A stretch of 50,833 bases of DNA from Bacteroidota bacterium (GTDB lineage Bacteria; Bacteroidota; Bacteroidia; AKYH767-A; OLB10): NCBI GenBank assembly GCA_947447155.1, contig CANFIN010000010.1, forward strand, positions 1-50,833, read 5' to 3'. How positions within the stretch are numbered: the first letter of the stretch is position 1; each line of letters begins with the position of its first letter. The position numbers and the translations under genes were made by a program. Shown here piece after piece: positions 1 through 7,023 of this stretch. The notes under the pieces were generated by a model, which worked only from the letters and a program-made list of their open reading frames with translations, ran no database searches and was not told the origin of the DNA.

Positions 1-1
1 A

Positions 2-256
2 ACAAACTTAAAGAAGCAAGGAATGTTAGCATTAACATTTGCTAATCCTGTCGACTATGATAAAATTCGTGAAGACGATATAATTGATATTGTTGGATTG
101 ACAAGCTTTACTCCGAATACACCTTTGACGTTAGTGTTAAATCACAGTGATGGAAGTTCAGAAGAAATCACAGTAAATCATACATACAACGAAAATCAGA
201 TTGAGTGGTTCAAAGCAGGTGGTGCATTAAATATCATTCGTTCACAGATTGCTTAA
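2..256 (+). CDS. acn: Aconitate hydratase, C-terminal fragment
   Basis: This is the last 84 residues of a gene that enters from the left edge. The frame is open from base 2, before the ATG at 23 used by the ORF track, so that ATG is internal. The residues read like the swivel (domain 4) end of the mitochondrial-type aconitase usual in Bacteroidota: an LTFANP..Y..I segment, a hydrophilic beta region, and a close with [10 protein letters not shown], the family's conserved tail. Aconitase interconverts citrate and isocitrate in the TCA cycle using a [4Fe-4S] cluster; the cluster cysteines are outside the window. An intrinsic terminator follows directly. Family call is confident; acnA versus acnB naming is left open. 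Confidence 0.85.
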   Translation, partial: TNLKKQGMLALTFANPVDYDKIREDDIIDIVGLTSFTPNTPLTLVLNHSDGSSEEITVNHTYNENQIEWFKAGGALNIIRSQIA

Positions 257-276
257 TTGTTAAGTATTCATAAAAG

Positions 277-309
277 AAAATCCTGGCAGGTTCTGTCAGG
301 ATTTTTTTT
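277..309 (+). terminator. Intrinsic terminator after aconitase
   Basis: AAAATCCTGGCAG pairs with CTGTCAGGATTTT across a GTT loop, a 13-bp stem with one G-U pair, and runs into eight T residues. It lies 20 bases after the aconitase stop codon. Confidence 0.9.
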
Positions 310-344
310 GCACATTATTTATTACATTCGCTCGACAACAACAA

Positions 345-1673
345 ATGCTAATGAATCATCAATCAATAATCACCGCTCCTAAAAAAGTCTTACGCTCATG
401 GGCTATGTACGATTGGGCGAACTCTGCGTACTCGCTTGTAATTACAAGTACATTGTTCCCGATTTATTTCAATGCAATTGCAACGGAAGATGGAAATAAT
501 GATGTGACATTTTTAGGTCATTCGTTTAACAGTGATTCATTACAAACCTATGCTATATCAGCAGCGTTTTTAGTCATTACTTTATTGTCGCCGTTATTAT
601 CATCAATGGCTGATTATAGTGGGAAGAAGAAAAAGTTCATGTTTTTTTTTAGCACGATGGGAGCCATCTCTTGTTCGTTGATGTATTTCTTTACAGGCGT
701 CGAAACGATTTACATTGGTGTGTTCTGTTCGATGCTCGCCGCGATTGGATTTGCAGGAAGTATCGTTTTCTATAATGCATTCTTGCCTGAAATAGCAGCA
801 CCTGTTGATCAGGATAAAGTCTCTGCACAAGGATTTGCAATGGGCTACTTTGGTAGTTCTTTGTTATTGATTTTTTGTTTAACGATGGTGATGTTTCCGC
901 AGTGGTATGGAAATATTTCTGCAGGCATGGCTACACGATTATCGTTTTTGTTAGTGGGTGTATGGTGGTTCGGATTTGCACAAATTACATTTAATAATGT
1001 TCCTGAATTAGCAACTTCAAATAAGAATGATAAACAGTTATTGTCGAAAGGCTATCAGGAGTTAAAAAAAGTATGGAATGAGTTAAAGCATACACCGCGA
1101 TTAAAACGATTTTTGCTTTCTTTCTTTTTCTATAATATGGCAACACAAACAGTCATGTATGTTGCAACGTTGTTTGGAAAAAGCGAATTGAAATTAAGTT
1201 CGGAAGTATTAATTGCAGTGATTTTAATTATTCAATTTGTTGCTGTGCCGGGAGCATTTTTGTTCAGTAAACTATCAGAAAAATTCGGGAATATTATTGC
1301 ACTTCGTATATCAATTATTTGCTGGACGGCTTTAAGCGTGGCGGCTTACTTCTGCGACAAGAAATATGGTTTTAATGAGCAGACGTATTTTATTGTTTTA
1401 GCAGGTTGCGTTGGAATGGTAATGGGAGGAATACAGTCATTATCACGTTCAACATATTCGAAGCTCTTACCTGAAACAAAAGATCACGCATCGTACTTTA
1501 GTTTTTATGATGTATGTGATAAAACAGGAACGGTAGTCGGTACTTTTATTTTCGGATACATCAATGCCATCACTGGTAGCATGCGTAACTCGATTGTTGT
1601 AATATCCTGTTTGTTCTTCGTCGGATTATTTCTTTTAAGTTGGGTGAAGATGGAGAGGGAGCAATTGAAATAA
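345..1673 (+). CDS. MFS transporter, UMF1/Atg22-like
   Basis: A 442-residue polytopic inner-membrane protein of the major facilitator superfamily. The opening RSWAMYDWANSAYS followed by a helix ending in FPIYF is the hallmark of the UMF1/Atg22-like group (PF11700). About 12 hydrophobic helices alternate with short loops, and a longer hydrophilic loop around residues 220-250 separates the two six-helix halves. The MGGIQSLSRSTYSKLLPE stretch in the second half is also typical. Family members are presumed effluxers; the substrate cannot be read from sequence. The start could be ATG 345 or ATG 351. A promoter-like TACATTCG lies at 323-330. It stands alone between the aconitase terminator and the next promoter. 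Confidence 0.88.
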   Translation: MLMNHQSIITAPKKVLRSWAMYDWANSAYSLVITSTLFPIYFNAIATEDGNNDVTFLGHSFNSDSLQTYAISAAFLVITLLSPLLSSMADYSGKKKKFMFFFSTMGAISCSLMYFFTGVETIYIGVFCSMLAAIGFAGSIVFYNAFLPEIAAPVDQDKVSAQGFAMGYFGSSLLLIFCLTMVMFPQWYGNISAGMATRLSFLLVGVWWFGFAQITFNNVPELATSNKNDKQLLSKGYQELKKVWNELKHTPRLKRFLLSFFFYNMATQTVMYVATLFGKSELKLSSEVLIAVILIIQFVAVPGAFLFSKLSEKFGNIIALRISIICWTALSVAAYFCDKKYGFNEQTYFIVLAGCVGMVMGGIQSLSRSTYSKLLPETKDHASYFSFYDVCDKTGTVVGTFIFGYINAITGSMRNSIVVISCLFFVGLFLLSWVKMEREQLK

Positions 1674-1792
1674 TACAACAATCTATTTCATTAAGTTCAA
1701 TTCATCAATCCAAAATCGGTTGATTTAAACACATTGATTAAGTGAAGAATTAGCAAATTAGCACATCATCTAATTTTAAAATTAATAATTTT

Positions 1793-1824
1793 TTTGGTTA
1801 ATAATATTAACTAGTTTATATTTG
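1793..1824 (+). promoter_or_regulatory. Bacteroidota-type promoter (TTTG-N20-TATATTTG)
   Basis: A -33 TTTG at 1793-1796 and a -7 TATATTTG at 1817-1824 match the TTTG/TAnnTTTG consensus of the Bacteroidota housekeeping sigma factor with a 20-bp spacer. It sits just upstream of the membrane-protein gene at 1839. Confidence 0.7.
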
Positions 1825-1838
1825 TAAAAAATTTAAAC

Positions 1839-2417
1839 ATGGAAAGACAAGAAATCACTGATTCGATTAATACAATCGAGCAGGCGCTACAAGAGGCACG
1901 AAAGGTTCCAAATGGTGCTTATTTCTACGATATTTTATGGGGAACTATTCTCGCCATTTATTATTTGGCAAATTATTTTTCACTTTCTAATCCAGATGCC
2001 TTTATCAGTAATTTCAATCATTATTATTGGGTGTTATTTCCCATTGGCGGAATTATTTCTGCAATTCGATCTAAACAAGACGATAGAAAGGAGACCGCAA
2101 AATCATTAGCAGATAAAATTTATTTGTTTGCTTATTCAGGATTTGCATTCGCATATATTACGCTCTATTTAGCTGCAGAGTTCAATGGTTACAATGCTAT
2201 TATAGTTCCTGTTTTTTGCTCGTTATTAGGATTAACAGTATTTGTTACTGGTGGTATTGTTAAAGAATCATTATCAATTGTAATGGGTTTGTTCGGAATG
2301 CTGCTAGGTGCCTATATGCTAAATATGGATGTTTCTCATCAATATCTTTTTGCATCTCTTGTTAGTGTGATGGTCAGCATTATTCCAGGAATTAAAATGA
2401 TGTTTTCCCGTGTTTAA
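1839..2417 (+). CDS. Six-helix integral membrane protein of unknown function
   Basis: A 192-residue protein with a short hydrophilic N-terminus (about 40 residues, helical, acidic/basic) followed by about six hydrophobic segments near residues 28-46, 62-78, 90-112, 120-140, 145-160 and 168-188. No enzymatic motif is visible and I do not recognise a named family. It overlaps the following winged-helix gene by eight bases (GTGTTTAA), so the two are translationally coupled. This membrane-protein/winged-helix pairing is a recurrent two-gene module in Bacteroidota, in which the regulator probably controls the pair. That functional link is inference. Confidence 0.75.
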   Translation: MERQEITDSINTIEQALQEARKVPNGAYFYDILWGTILAIYYLANYFSLSNPDAFISNFNHYYWVLFPIGGIISAIRSKQDDRKETAKSLADKIYLFAYSGFAFAYITLYLAAEFNGYNAIIVPVFCSLLGLTVFVTGGIVKESLSIVMGLFGMLLGAYMLNMDVSHQYLFASLVSVMVSIIPGIKMMFSRV

Positions 2418-2694
2418 AGAGCTTGATCCAATTCTACATTCACAGCTTCGACTGTCCATTGTTTCACTATTGGTTGGATTAGATGAAGCCGAGTTCGTTT
2501 ATTTGAAAGAAAAGACAAATACATCCGCAGGGAATTTAAGTCTGCAGCTTGATAAATTACAAAAGGTTGGATATGTTTCTATAAAAAAAGGATTTAAAGG
2601 TAAATACCCCGTCACAACATGTAAATTGACGGCCAAAGGACTCAAAGCTTTTGAACGGTATGTTACAACTATCAAATCATACATTCATTTGTAA
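2410..2694 (+). CDS. Winged helix-turn-helix transcriptional regulator (HTH_34-like)
   Basis: A 94-residue protein almost entirely made of one winged-helix DNA-binding domain of the MarR/ArsR-like HTH_34 type (PF13601). Residues 8-25 form the first helix (LRLSIVSLLVG); residues 36-60 hold the recognition helix (SAGNLSLQLDKLQKVGYV); the wing is the KKGFKGKYPVTTCKLT strand pair; and a C-terminal helix (ERYVTTIKSYI) likely dimerises. The start is a GTG lying inside the end of the upstream gene, and no ATG is available nearby. It probably acts as a cytoplasmic repressor of its own operon. The effector is unknown. Confidence 0.85.
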   Translation: MFKELDPILHSQLRLSIVSLLVGLDEAEFVYLKEKTNTSAGNLSLQLDKLQKVGYVSIKKGFKGKYPVTTCKLTAKGLKAFERYVTTIKSYIHL

Positions 2695-2722
2695 ATTCAT
2701 TTCCAAATTAGCAAATCTTCAT

Positions 2723-2740
2723 TCCCGATAAAAATCGGGA
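2723..2740. repeat. Short inverted repeat TCCCGAT-aaaa-ATCGGGA
   Basis: A perfect 7-bp stem with a four-base loop between the regulator gene and the Fe-S protein gene. No T-run follows on either strand, so it is a poor terminator. Short CCCGAT/ATCGGG palindromes of this kind are frequent in intergenic regions of Bacteroidota genomes. Confidence 0.6.
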
Positions 2741-2761
2741 CAAATCATCAAATCAATTGTT

Positions 2762-2769
2762 TATTTTTG
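2762..2769 (+). promoter_or_regulatory. -7 box TATTTTTG of the Fe-S protein gene
   Basis: Matches TAnnTTTG and ends seven bases before the ATG at 2777, so transcription would start at or next to the start codon. No clear -33 TTTG is seen at the usual distance. Confidence 0.5.
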
Positions 2770-2776
2770 ACCCTCT

Positions 2777-3505
2777 ATGCAATTAAAAGTCGACATCTTC
2801 ATTCCTTGTCTCATCGATCAGTATTATCCTGATGTTGCTAATAACATGATTAAAGTGTTAGAGCGCTTAGGATGTGATGTGCAGTACAATGTAGAGCAAA
2901 CCTGCTGTGGTAGAATTGCGTTTGAAGATGGTTACTGGGATCATTGCAAAGAAGTAGGGGAGAAGCTCATCATGGAGTTACAGCATGAACGTTATATTGT
3001 TTGTCCGGGTGCCGCCTGCACTGCAACGGTTAAATGCCAATATCCTGCTTTGTTTCATAATTCTTCCATGCATAATCAGTATAAGTCGGTGCAGAAAAAT
3101 ATGTTTGAGCTTTCTGATTTTTTAGTGAACGTGATGAATGCTTCGGATATTGGTGCCCGTTATAATGCCAAAGCTGTTATGTTCGATGCCTGTAAGGCTG
3201 TACATGAATTAAAAATAAAATCTTCTCCTCGTTTATTGCTAAGTAAAGTTCGTGAGCTCACGCTAATCGAAACGCCTTCATCATATACTTGCTGTGGTAT
3301 GAGCGGTGGACTAGATCGCAATAACGAAAAGCTGGCGGTTGAGATTGGAAGTAAAATTATTCAGGACTTTATAGCAGCTGGCGCAGATACAATTATTTCT
3401 ACTGATATGGATTGCTTGATGCATTTCGATTCAATTATTAAGAAAAACAATTGGCCTATTAAATTGGCGCATCTTGTAGATGTATTAGCCAGCGGCTGGA
3501 ACTAA
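2777..3505 (+). CDS. Cysteine-rich (Fe-S)-binding protein, LutA/YkgE-like
   Basis: A 242-residue cytoplasmic protein with two cysteine-rich CCG domains (PF02754). The first spans about residues 6-95 with an N-terminal FIPCLIDQYYP, then TCCGRIAFEDG and a CPGAAC motif. The second spans about 135-225 with MFDACKAVHEL and SYTCCGMSGGL. This is the layout of LutA/YkgE, the small subunit of lactate-oxidising LutABC, and of related glycolate oxidase and heterodisulfide reductase subunits. LutB and LutC partners are not in the window, so the substrate is uncertain. It ends nine bases from the convergent eutC gene with no obvious terminator between them. Confidence 0.8.
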   Translation: MQLKVDIFIPCLIDQYYPDVANNMIKVLERLGCDVQYNVEQTCCGRIAFEDGYWDHCKEVGEKLIMELQHERYIVCPGAACTATVKCQYPALFHNSSMHNQYKSVQKNMFELSDFLVNVMNASDIGARYNAKAVMFDACKAVHELKIKSSPRLLLSKVRELTLIETPSSYTCCGMSGGLDRNNEKLAVEIGSKIIQDFIAAGADTIISTDMDCLMHFDSIIKKNNWPIKLAHLVDVLASGWN

Positions 3506-3514
3506 TAGAATAAT

Positions 3515-4255
3515 TTATTTCGAGTGAAGTTGATAGCCTGAGATATTGTGCTTCAGCATTTTTTCTATCAGCTGCTTACATTCAATCGATGCTTGTTCGA
3601 TGCTTAATCCTTCAGGATGAATATTGGATATACAATTTCTGTTAGCGTTGGTCGATGTGCTAGTTGGATTCAAGGTAATGTACATACCTAAACTCTGTGG
3701 TGTTGTAAGTCCTGGACGCTCACCAATAATTACAATTGCAATTTTACTTTTCGTTATTTCTCCAATCGAATCGCCAATTGCAACTCTCCCGTTAGTACAA
3801 ATAAAAATCGGATGAATATTCATCGCTAATGCACCAAGCTCTTCAACTAAGCAGGCAATCAATTTACTCCCTTGTTCTTGCGCGGCTATTGGAGATAATC
3901 CATCGGCCAGTATTATGGAAATCGAATTTTCATTTTTTAAGGACTGAATTAGTTGATGCGATGGTTCATTTATTCGACAACCACTTTGCGGATTTTGTAC
4001 ATAGTGCATGCGACTGCCAGCTTCGCTTTCGAGCAATATACTTTCAATTCCTAATAACTTTAACTCATCATTAATTTTTGTTCTGTTCCAATTTGTCCAC
4101 ACAGCATCCACAGCGCGTGCATGAGCTAATTTAAAAGCAAGCAACTCCTCAGTACAAATTGATACACCACTTGTTCTTAAAGCTACTCGTGCATTGGTGA
4201 ATTGCTTTAATTCGGAACGCTGTATTGAAGTGGATTCAGTTTTTTTAATCGACAT
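3515..4255 (-). CDS. eutC: Ethanolamine ammonia-lyase small subunit
   Basis: A 246-residue EutC (PF05985). It shows the family motifs TSGVSICTEELLAFKLAHARA near the N-terminus, a QNPQSGCRI stretch, the LADGLSPIAAQEQGS segment, and VIIGERPGLTTPQSLGMY, which helps form the cobalamin pocket with EutB. It is shorter than the enteric protein (about 295 residues) because the N-terminal extension is reduced. That extension carries the microcompartment-targeting peptide in enterics, so its loss fits the lack of shell genes here. The ATG follows the eutB stop codon with no gap (TAAATG), implying coupled translation and equal subunit supply. Confidence 0.95.
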   Translation of the reverse strand: MSIKKTESTSIQRSELKQFTNARVALRTSGVSICTEELLAFKLAHARAVDAVWTNWNRTKINDELKLLGIESILLESEAGSRMHYVQNPQSGCRINEPSHQLIQSLKNENSISIILADGLSPIAAQEQGSKLIACLVEELGALAMNIHPIFICTNGRVAIGDSIGEITKSKIAIVIIGERPGLTTPQSLGMYITLNPTSTSTNANRNCISNIHPEGLSIEQASIECKQLIEKMLKHNISGYQLHSK

Positions 4256-5629
4256 TTACGAAAGGTGATTTAAAAGTTTCTTTACATCTTCATTCGCGGA
4301 CGATAATTCGCCTTCTGAATTAAATATTCCCATTTTTTTCAACCATAATTCGAACTCTGGTGCGGGCTTACGATTAAATACTTTTCGCAGATAGGCGGCA
4401 TCGTTATAGGACGTACTCTGATATTGCAACATAATATCATCCGATCCTGGAACAGCCATCATAAAATTGCAATTTGCTGCTGCTAATAGCGTGCTTAAAT
4501 TATCCATGTCATCCTGATCACAATCCGCATGGTTTGTATAACATACATCAACTCCCATCGGTAGTCCTAGTAACTTACCACAGAAATGATCTTCTAATCC
4601 CGCACGAATAATTTGTTTCCCATTGTATAAATATTCAGGTCCGATAAATCCAACAACAGAATTAACTAAGAAAGGATTAAACTTTCTTGCAACTGCATAG
4701 GCTCGAGCTTCACAAGTCTGCTGATCAATCATTGCATTTGCATTTGCTGATAATGCAGTTCCTTGTCCCGTTTCAAAATAAAATACTTGCTTCGATTGCG
4801 GATTTCTATTAAGCGATAATACAGCATCGTTTGCTTCTTGCAGTTCACTCAATTTTACTCCAAATGATTCATTCGCTTTTTGTGTTCCTGCAATCGACTG
4901 AAAGATTAAATCTACAGGTGCTTTGTCAAGAATGTTTTTCGTTAAAGTATAATGTGCTAGCACACACGATTGCATCGGAATGTCAAATTTTAATCTTAAT
5001 TCTTCAAGCATGGATAAAATTGAAGTGACAATCTCTTCACTCTCGCTTACTGGATTGATTCCAATTACAGCATCACCGCATCCAAATAAAAGTCCATCTA
5101 ATGTAGAAGCCATAATCCCTTTATTATCATCATTTGGATGATTCGGCTGTAAACGTGTAGAGAATCTTCCTTTTAATCCAACAGAAGTTCTGAATTTCGT
5201 TACAACTTCTATTTTTTGTGCAACTAAAATTAAATCTTGCAGCGACATTATTTTGCTGACCGCTGCTGCCATCTCTGGTGTGATTCCATTAGCTACTGCA
5301 TGAATTGTTTCATTTGTTACCTCTGTAGATAAAAGCCAATCACGAAATCCTCCAACTGTTAAATGTGATATTGGTGCAAATGAAATTGTATCATGTGAAT
5401 CGATTATTAAGCGAGTGATATCATCTTTTTCATAATCGATAACCACTTCATTTAAAAAGTTTTTCAGAGGTACATTTGATAATGCAATCTGTGCAGCAAT
5501 TCGTTCTTCATAAGTGCTAGCGCAAACACCTGCAAGTACATCGCCACTCCTTAAGGGCGATGCTTTTGCAAGCAAAGTCCGCAAAGAATCAAAATTGTAA
5601 ATATGATTACTTAACTGTGTCCTGTACAT
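4256..5629 (-). CDS. eutB: Ethanolamine ammonia-lyase large (catalytic) subunit
   Basis: A 457-residue EutB (PF06751), close to the enteric length of about 453. It is the TIM-barrel catalytic subunit of the adenosylcobalamin-dependent enzyme that converts ethanolamine to acetaldehyde and ammonia. Family segments visible include SGDVLAGVCASTYEERIAAQ at the N-terminus, TRLQPNHPNDD, GLLFGCGDAVIGINP, YFETGQGTALSANA, FIGPEYLYNGKQIIRAGLEDHF and the C-terminal TNHADCDQDDMD. The start overlaps the end of the permease gene by 23 bases. With eutC and the permease it forms one operon that lets the cell use ethanolamine as a nitrogen or carbon source. Confidence 0.96.
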   Translation of the reverse strand: MYRTQLSNHIYNFDSLRTLLAKASPLRSGDVLAGVCASTYEERIAAQIALSNVPLKNFLNEVVIDYEKDDITRLIIDSHDTISFAPISHLTVGGFRDWLLSTEVTNETIHAVANGITPEMAAAVSKIMSLQDLILVAQKIEVVTKFRTSVGLKGRFSTRLQPNHPNDDNKGIMASTLDGLLFGCGDAVIGINPVSESEEIVTSILSMLEELRLKFDIPMQSCVLAHYTLTKNILDKAPVDLIFQSIAGTQKANESFGVKLSELQEANDAVLSLNRNPQSKQVFYFETGQGTALSANANAMIDQQTCEARAYAVARKFNPFLVNSVVGFIGPEYLYNGKQIIRAGLEDHFCGKLLGLPMGVDVCYTNHADCDQDDMDNLSTLLAAANCNFMMAVPGSDDIMLQYQSTSYNDAAYLRKVFNRKPAPEFELWLKKMGIFNSEGELSSANEDVKKLLNHLS

Positions 5630-6920
5630 TCTTTTTACGTTGGATGTTTATTTCATGTAGTCCAATTGTGATTAATCCGCCTGCAAAGAAAATACATCCT
5701 AGCTTAATGTTAAAATAAAACATGGCGATTAAACATACTGTCCCAAGTAATAAAGCAATCATTGGAATAATAGGGTAGTAAGGGACTAAAAACGGACGAT
5801 GCAATGATGGCTGTTTTTTTCGTAGAGCGAACAATGCGATCAAGCTAACAATATACATACTCGTCGCTCCCATAGCAGATAGGATAATCAAATCGTTTGT
5901 TTTGCCTGAAAAAATACTGATAACTCCAATCCCTAAACCTGCTAATAAAGCAAGGTCAGGTGTTTTATAACGCGTATGGATATGTGCTAATGATTTCGGA
6001 AGGATTTCTGCTCTCGATAAAGCGAAAATTTGTCGAGAATAACTTGTAATAATACTATTAAAAGAAGCGATTAATCCAAACACTCCAACACCCGCAATTA
6101 ATGTTGTTAAGCTATTCCCTTTTCCAAGCAAAATCCCAATTGTTTCAGGTAGTGGATAATCGATTGATGTTAACTTTTCCCATGGAACAGCAGCGCAGGT
6201 AAAGAACATTACACCTAATGCGAGAATGCAAAGTGTTATAATTCCAGTGATGTATCCAACAGGCAAACTCTTCTTAGGGTCTTTTACTTCTTCGGATACC
6301 ATGGCTACTCCTTCAATTGCTAAGTATAACCAAATTGCAAAAGGAATAGCAGAAAAAACATCTTTGAAAGAAGACGAAGTGTTGATCAGTTCAATATTGT
6401 TTGAATCGTAATGCGTTGAAGTGATTCCGATGTAAACTAGCAATTCAGCAATAGCTAAAATTGTGACGATTAAAGTGAAGGCCGCACTTTCTTTAATACC
6501 TATTAAATTGATCAATGTAAAAAGTAGATACGTGCAAATCGCTACTGTTGTTATATCAAACATTGGATTTAAAAAGTGGACATAACTTCCAAGCGCAATG
6601 GCGATAGCTGGTGTAGCAAGTACGAATTCAACTACTGTTGCATAGCCGGTAAAAACTGCGACTCTCCTACCAAATGCTTTATCAGCAAAGGTAAAAGGAC
6701 CACCAGCATCTGGTAAAGCTGTGGTGAGTTCGGTATAACTAAATACAAAGCATAAATAAAATATTGTGATAATTATAGTGGCTATGAACATCCCCATCGG
6801 ACCACCGCTTGCCCAGCCATAATTCCAACCGAAGTACTCTCCCGAAATTACTAGTCCAACGGCTAATGCCCAAATATGAATGCCCCCTAATGATTTTTTA
6901 AGTCCCGTAGTTTCTGACAT
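5607..6920 (-). CDS. Ethanolamine permease (APC family)
   Basis: A roughly 437-residue, 12-helix amino acid-polyamine-organocation permease. It contains the GEYFGWNYGWASGGP motif in helix 1 that marks ethanolamine permeases of this group, then TALPDAGGPFTFADKAFG and SEEVKDPKKSLP. The ORF track begins at a TTG (6926); I prefer the ATG at 6920 (MSETTG), because the TTG overlaps the -7 promoter box. It precedes eutB with a 23-base overlap and is the first gene of the operon. The protein should import ethanolamine at the inner membrane. No regulator (EutR or EutVW) or cobalamin riboswitch is seen upstream. Confidence 0.92.
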   Translation of the reverse strand: MSETTGLKKSLGGIHIWALAVGLVISGEYFGWNYGWASGGPMGMFIATIIITIFYLCFVFSYTELTTALPDAGGPFTFADKAFGRRVAVFTGYATVVEFVLATPAIAIALGSYVHFLNPMFDITTVAICTYLLFTLINLIGIKESAAFTLIVTILAIAELLVYIGITSTHYDSNNIELINTSSSFKDVFSAIPFAIWLYLAIEGVAMVSEEVKDPKKSLPVGYITGIITLCILALGVMFFTCAAVPWEKLTSIDYPLPETIGILLGKGNSLTTLIAGVGVFGLIASFNSIITSYSRQIFALSRAEILPKSLAHIHTRYKTPDLALLAGLGIGVISIFSGKTNDLIILSAMGATSMYIVSLIALFALRKKQPSLHRPFLVPYYPIIPMIALLLGTVCLIAMFYFNIKLGCIFFAGGLITIGLHEINIQRKKNVQDTVK

Positions 6921-6923
6921 GCT

Positions 6924-6931
6924 CAAATCTA
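6924..6931 (-). promoter_or_regulatory. -7 box TAGATTTG of the ethanolamine operon
   Basis: Read on the minus strand, TAGATTTG matches TAnnTTTG and is followed by AGC and then the ATG. Only three bases separate the box from the start codon, so a transcript from it would be leaderless or nearly so. An ATTG about 23 bases upstream is a weak -33 candidate. Confidence 0.5.
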
Positions 6932-6973
6932 ATCAAATTAATTTATCGTGTGAGCAATCAAAAATGATTAAAA

Positions 6974-7004
6974 AAAAGAAGACGGCAATTAGCCGTCTTC
7001 TTTT
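6974..7004 (-). terminator. Intrinsic terminator of the T9SS cargo gene
   Basis: AAAAGAAGACGGC and GCCGTCTTCTTTT form a perfect 13-bp stem around a five-base loop, with a T-run on the minus strand. It lies 20 bases downstream of the 960-residue minus-strand gene. Confidence 0.9.
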
Positions 7005-7023
7005 AAAATATTGATTGTTGGTT

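Noticed and set aside
603-830. Minus-strand 75-residue ORF
   Set aside because: Shadow inside the MFS transporter gene.
6927-7023. Cobalamin riboswitch upstream of the eut operon
   Set aside because: The region is only about 100 bases, mostly terminator and promoter, with no B12-box-like sequence.
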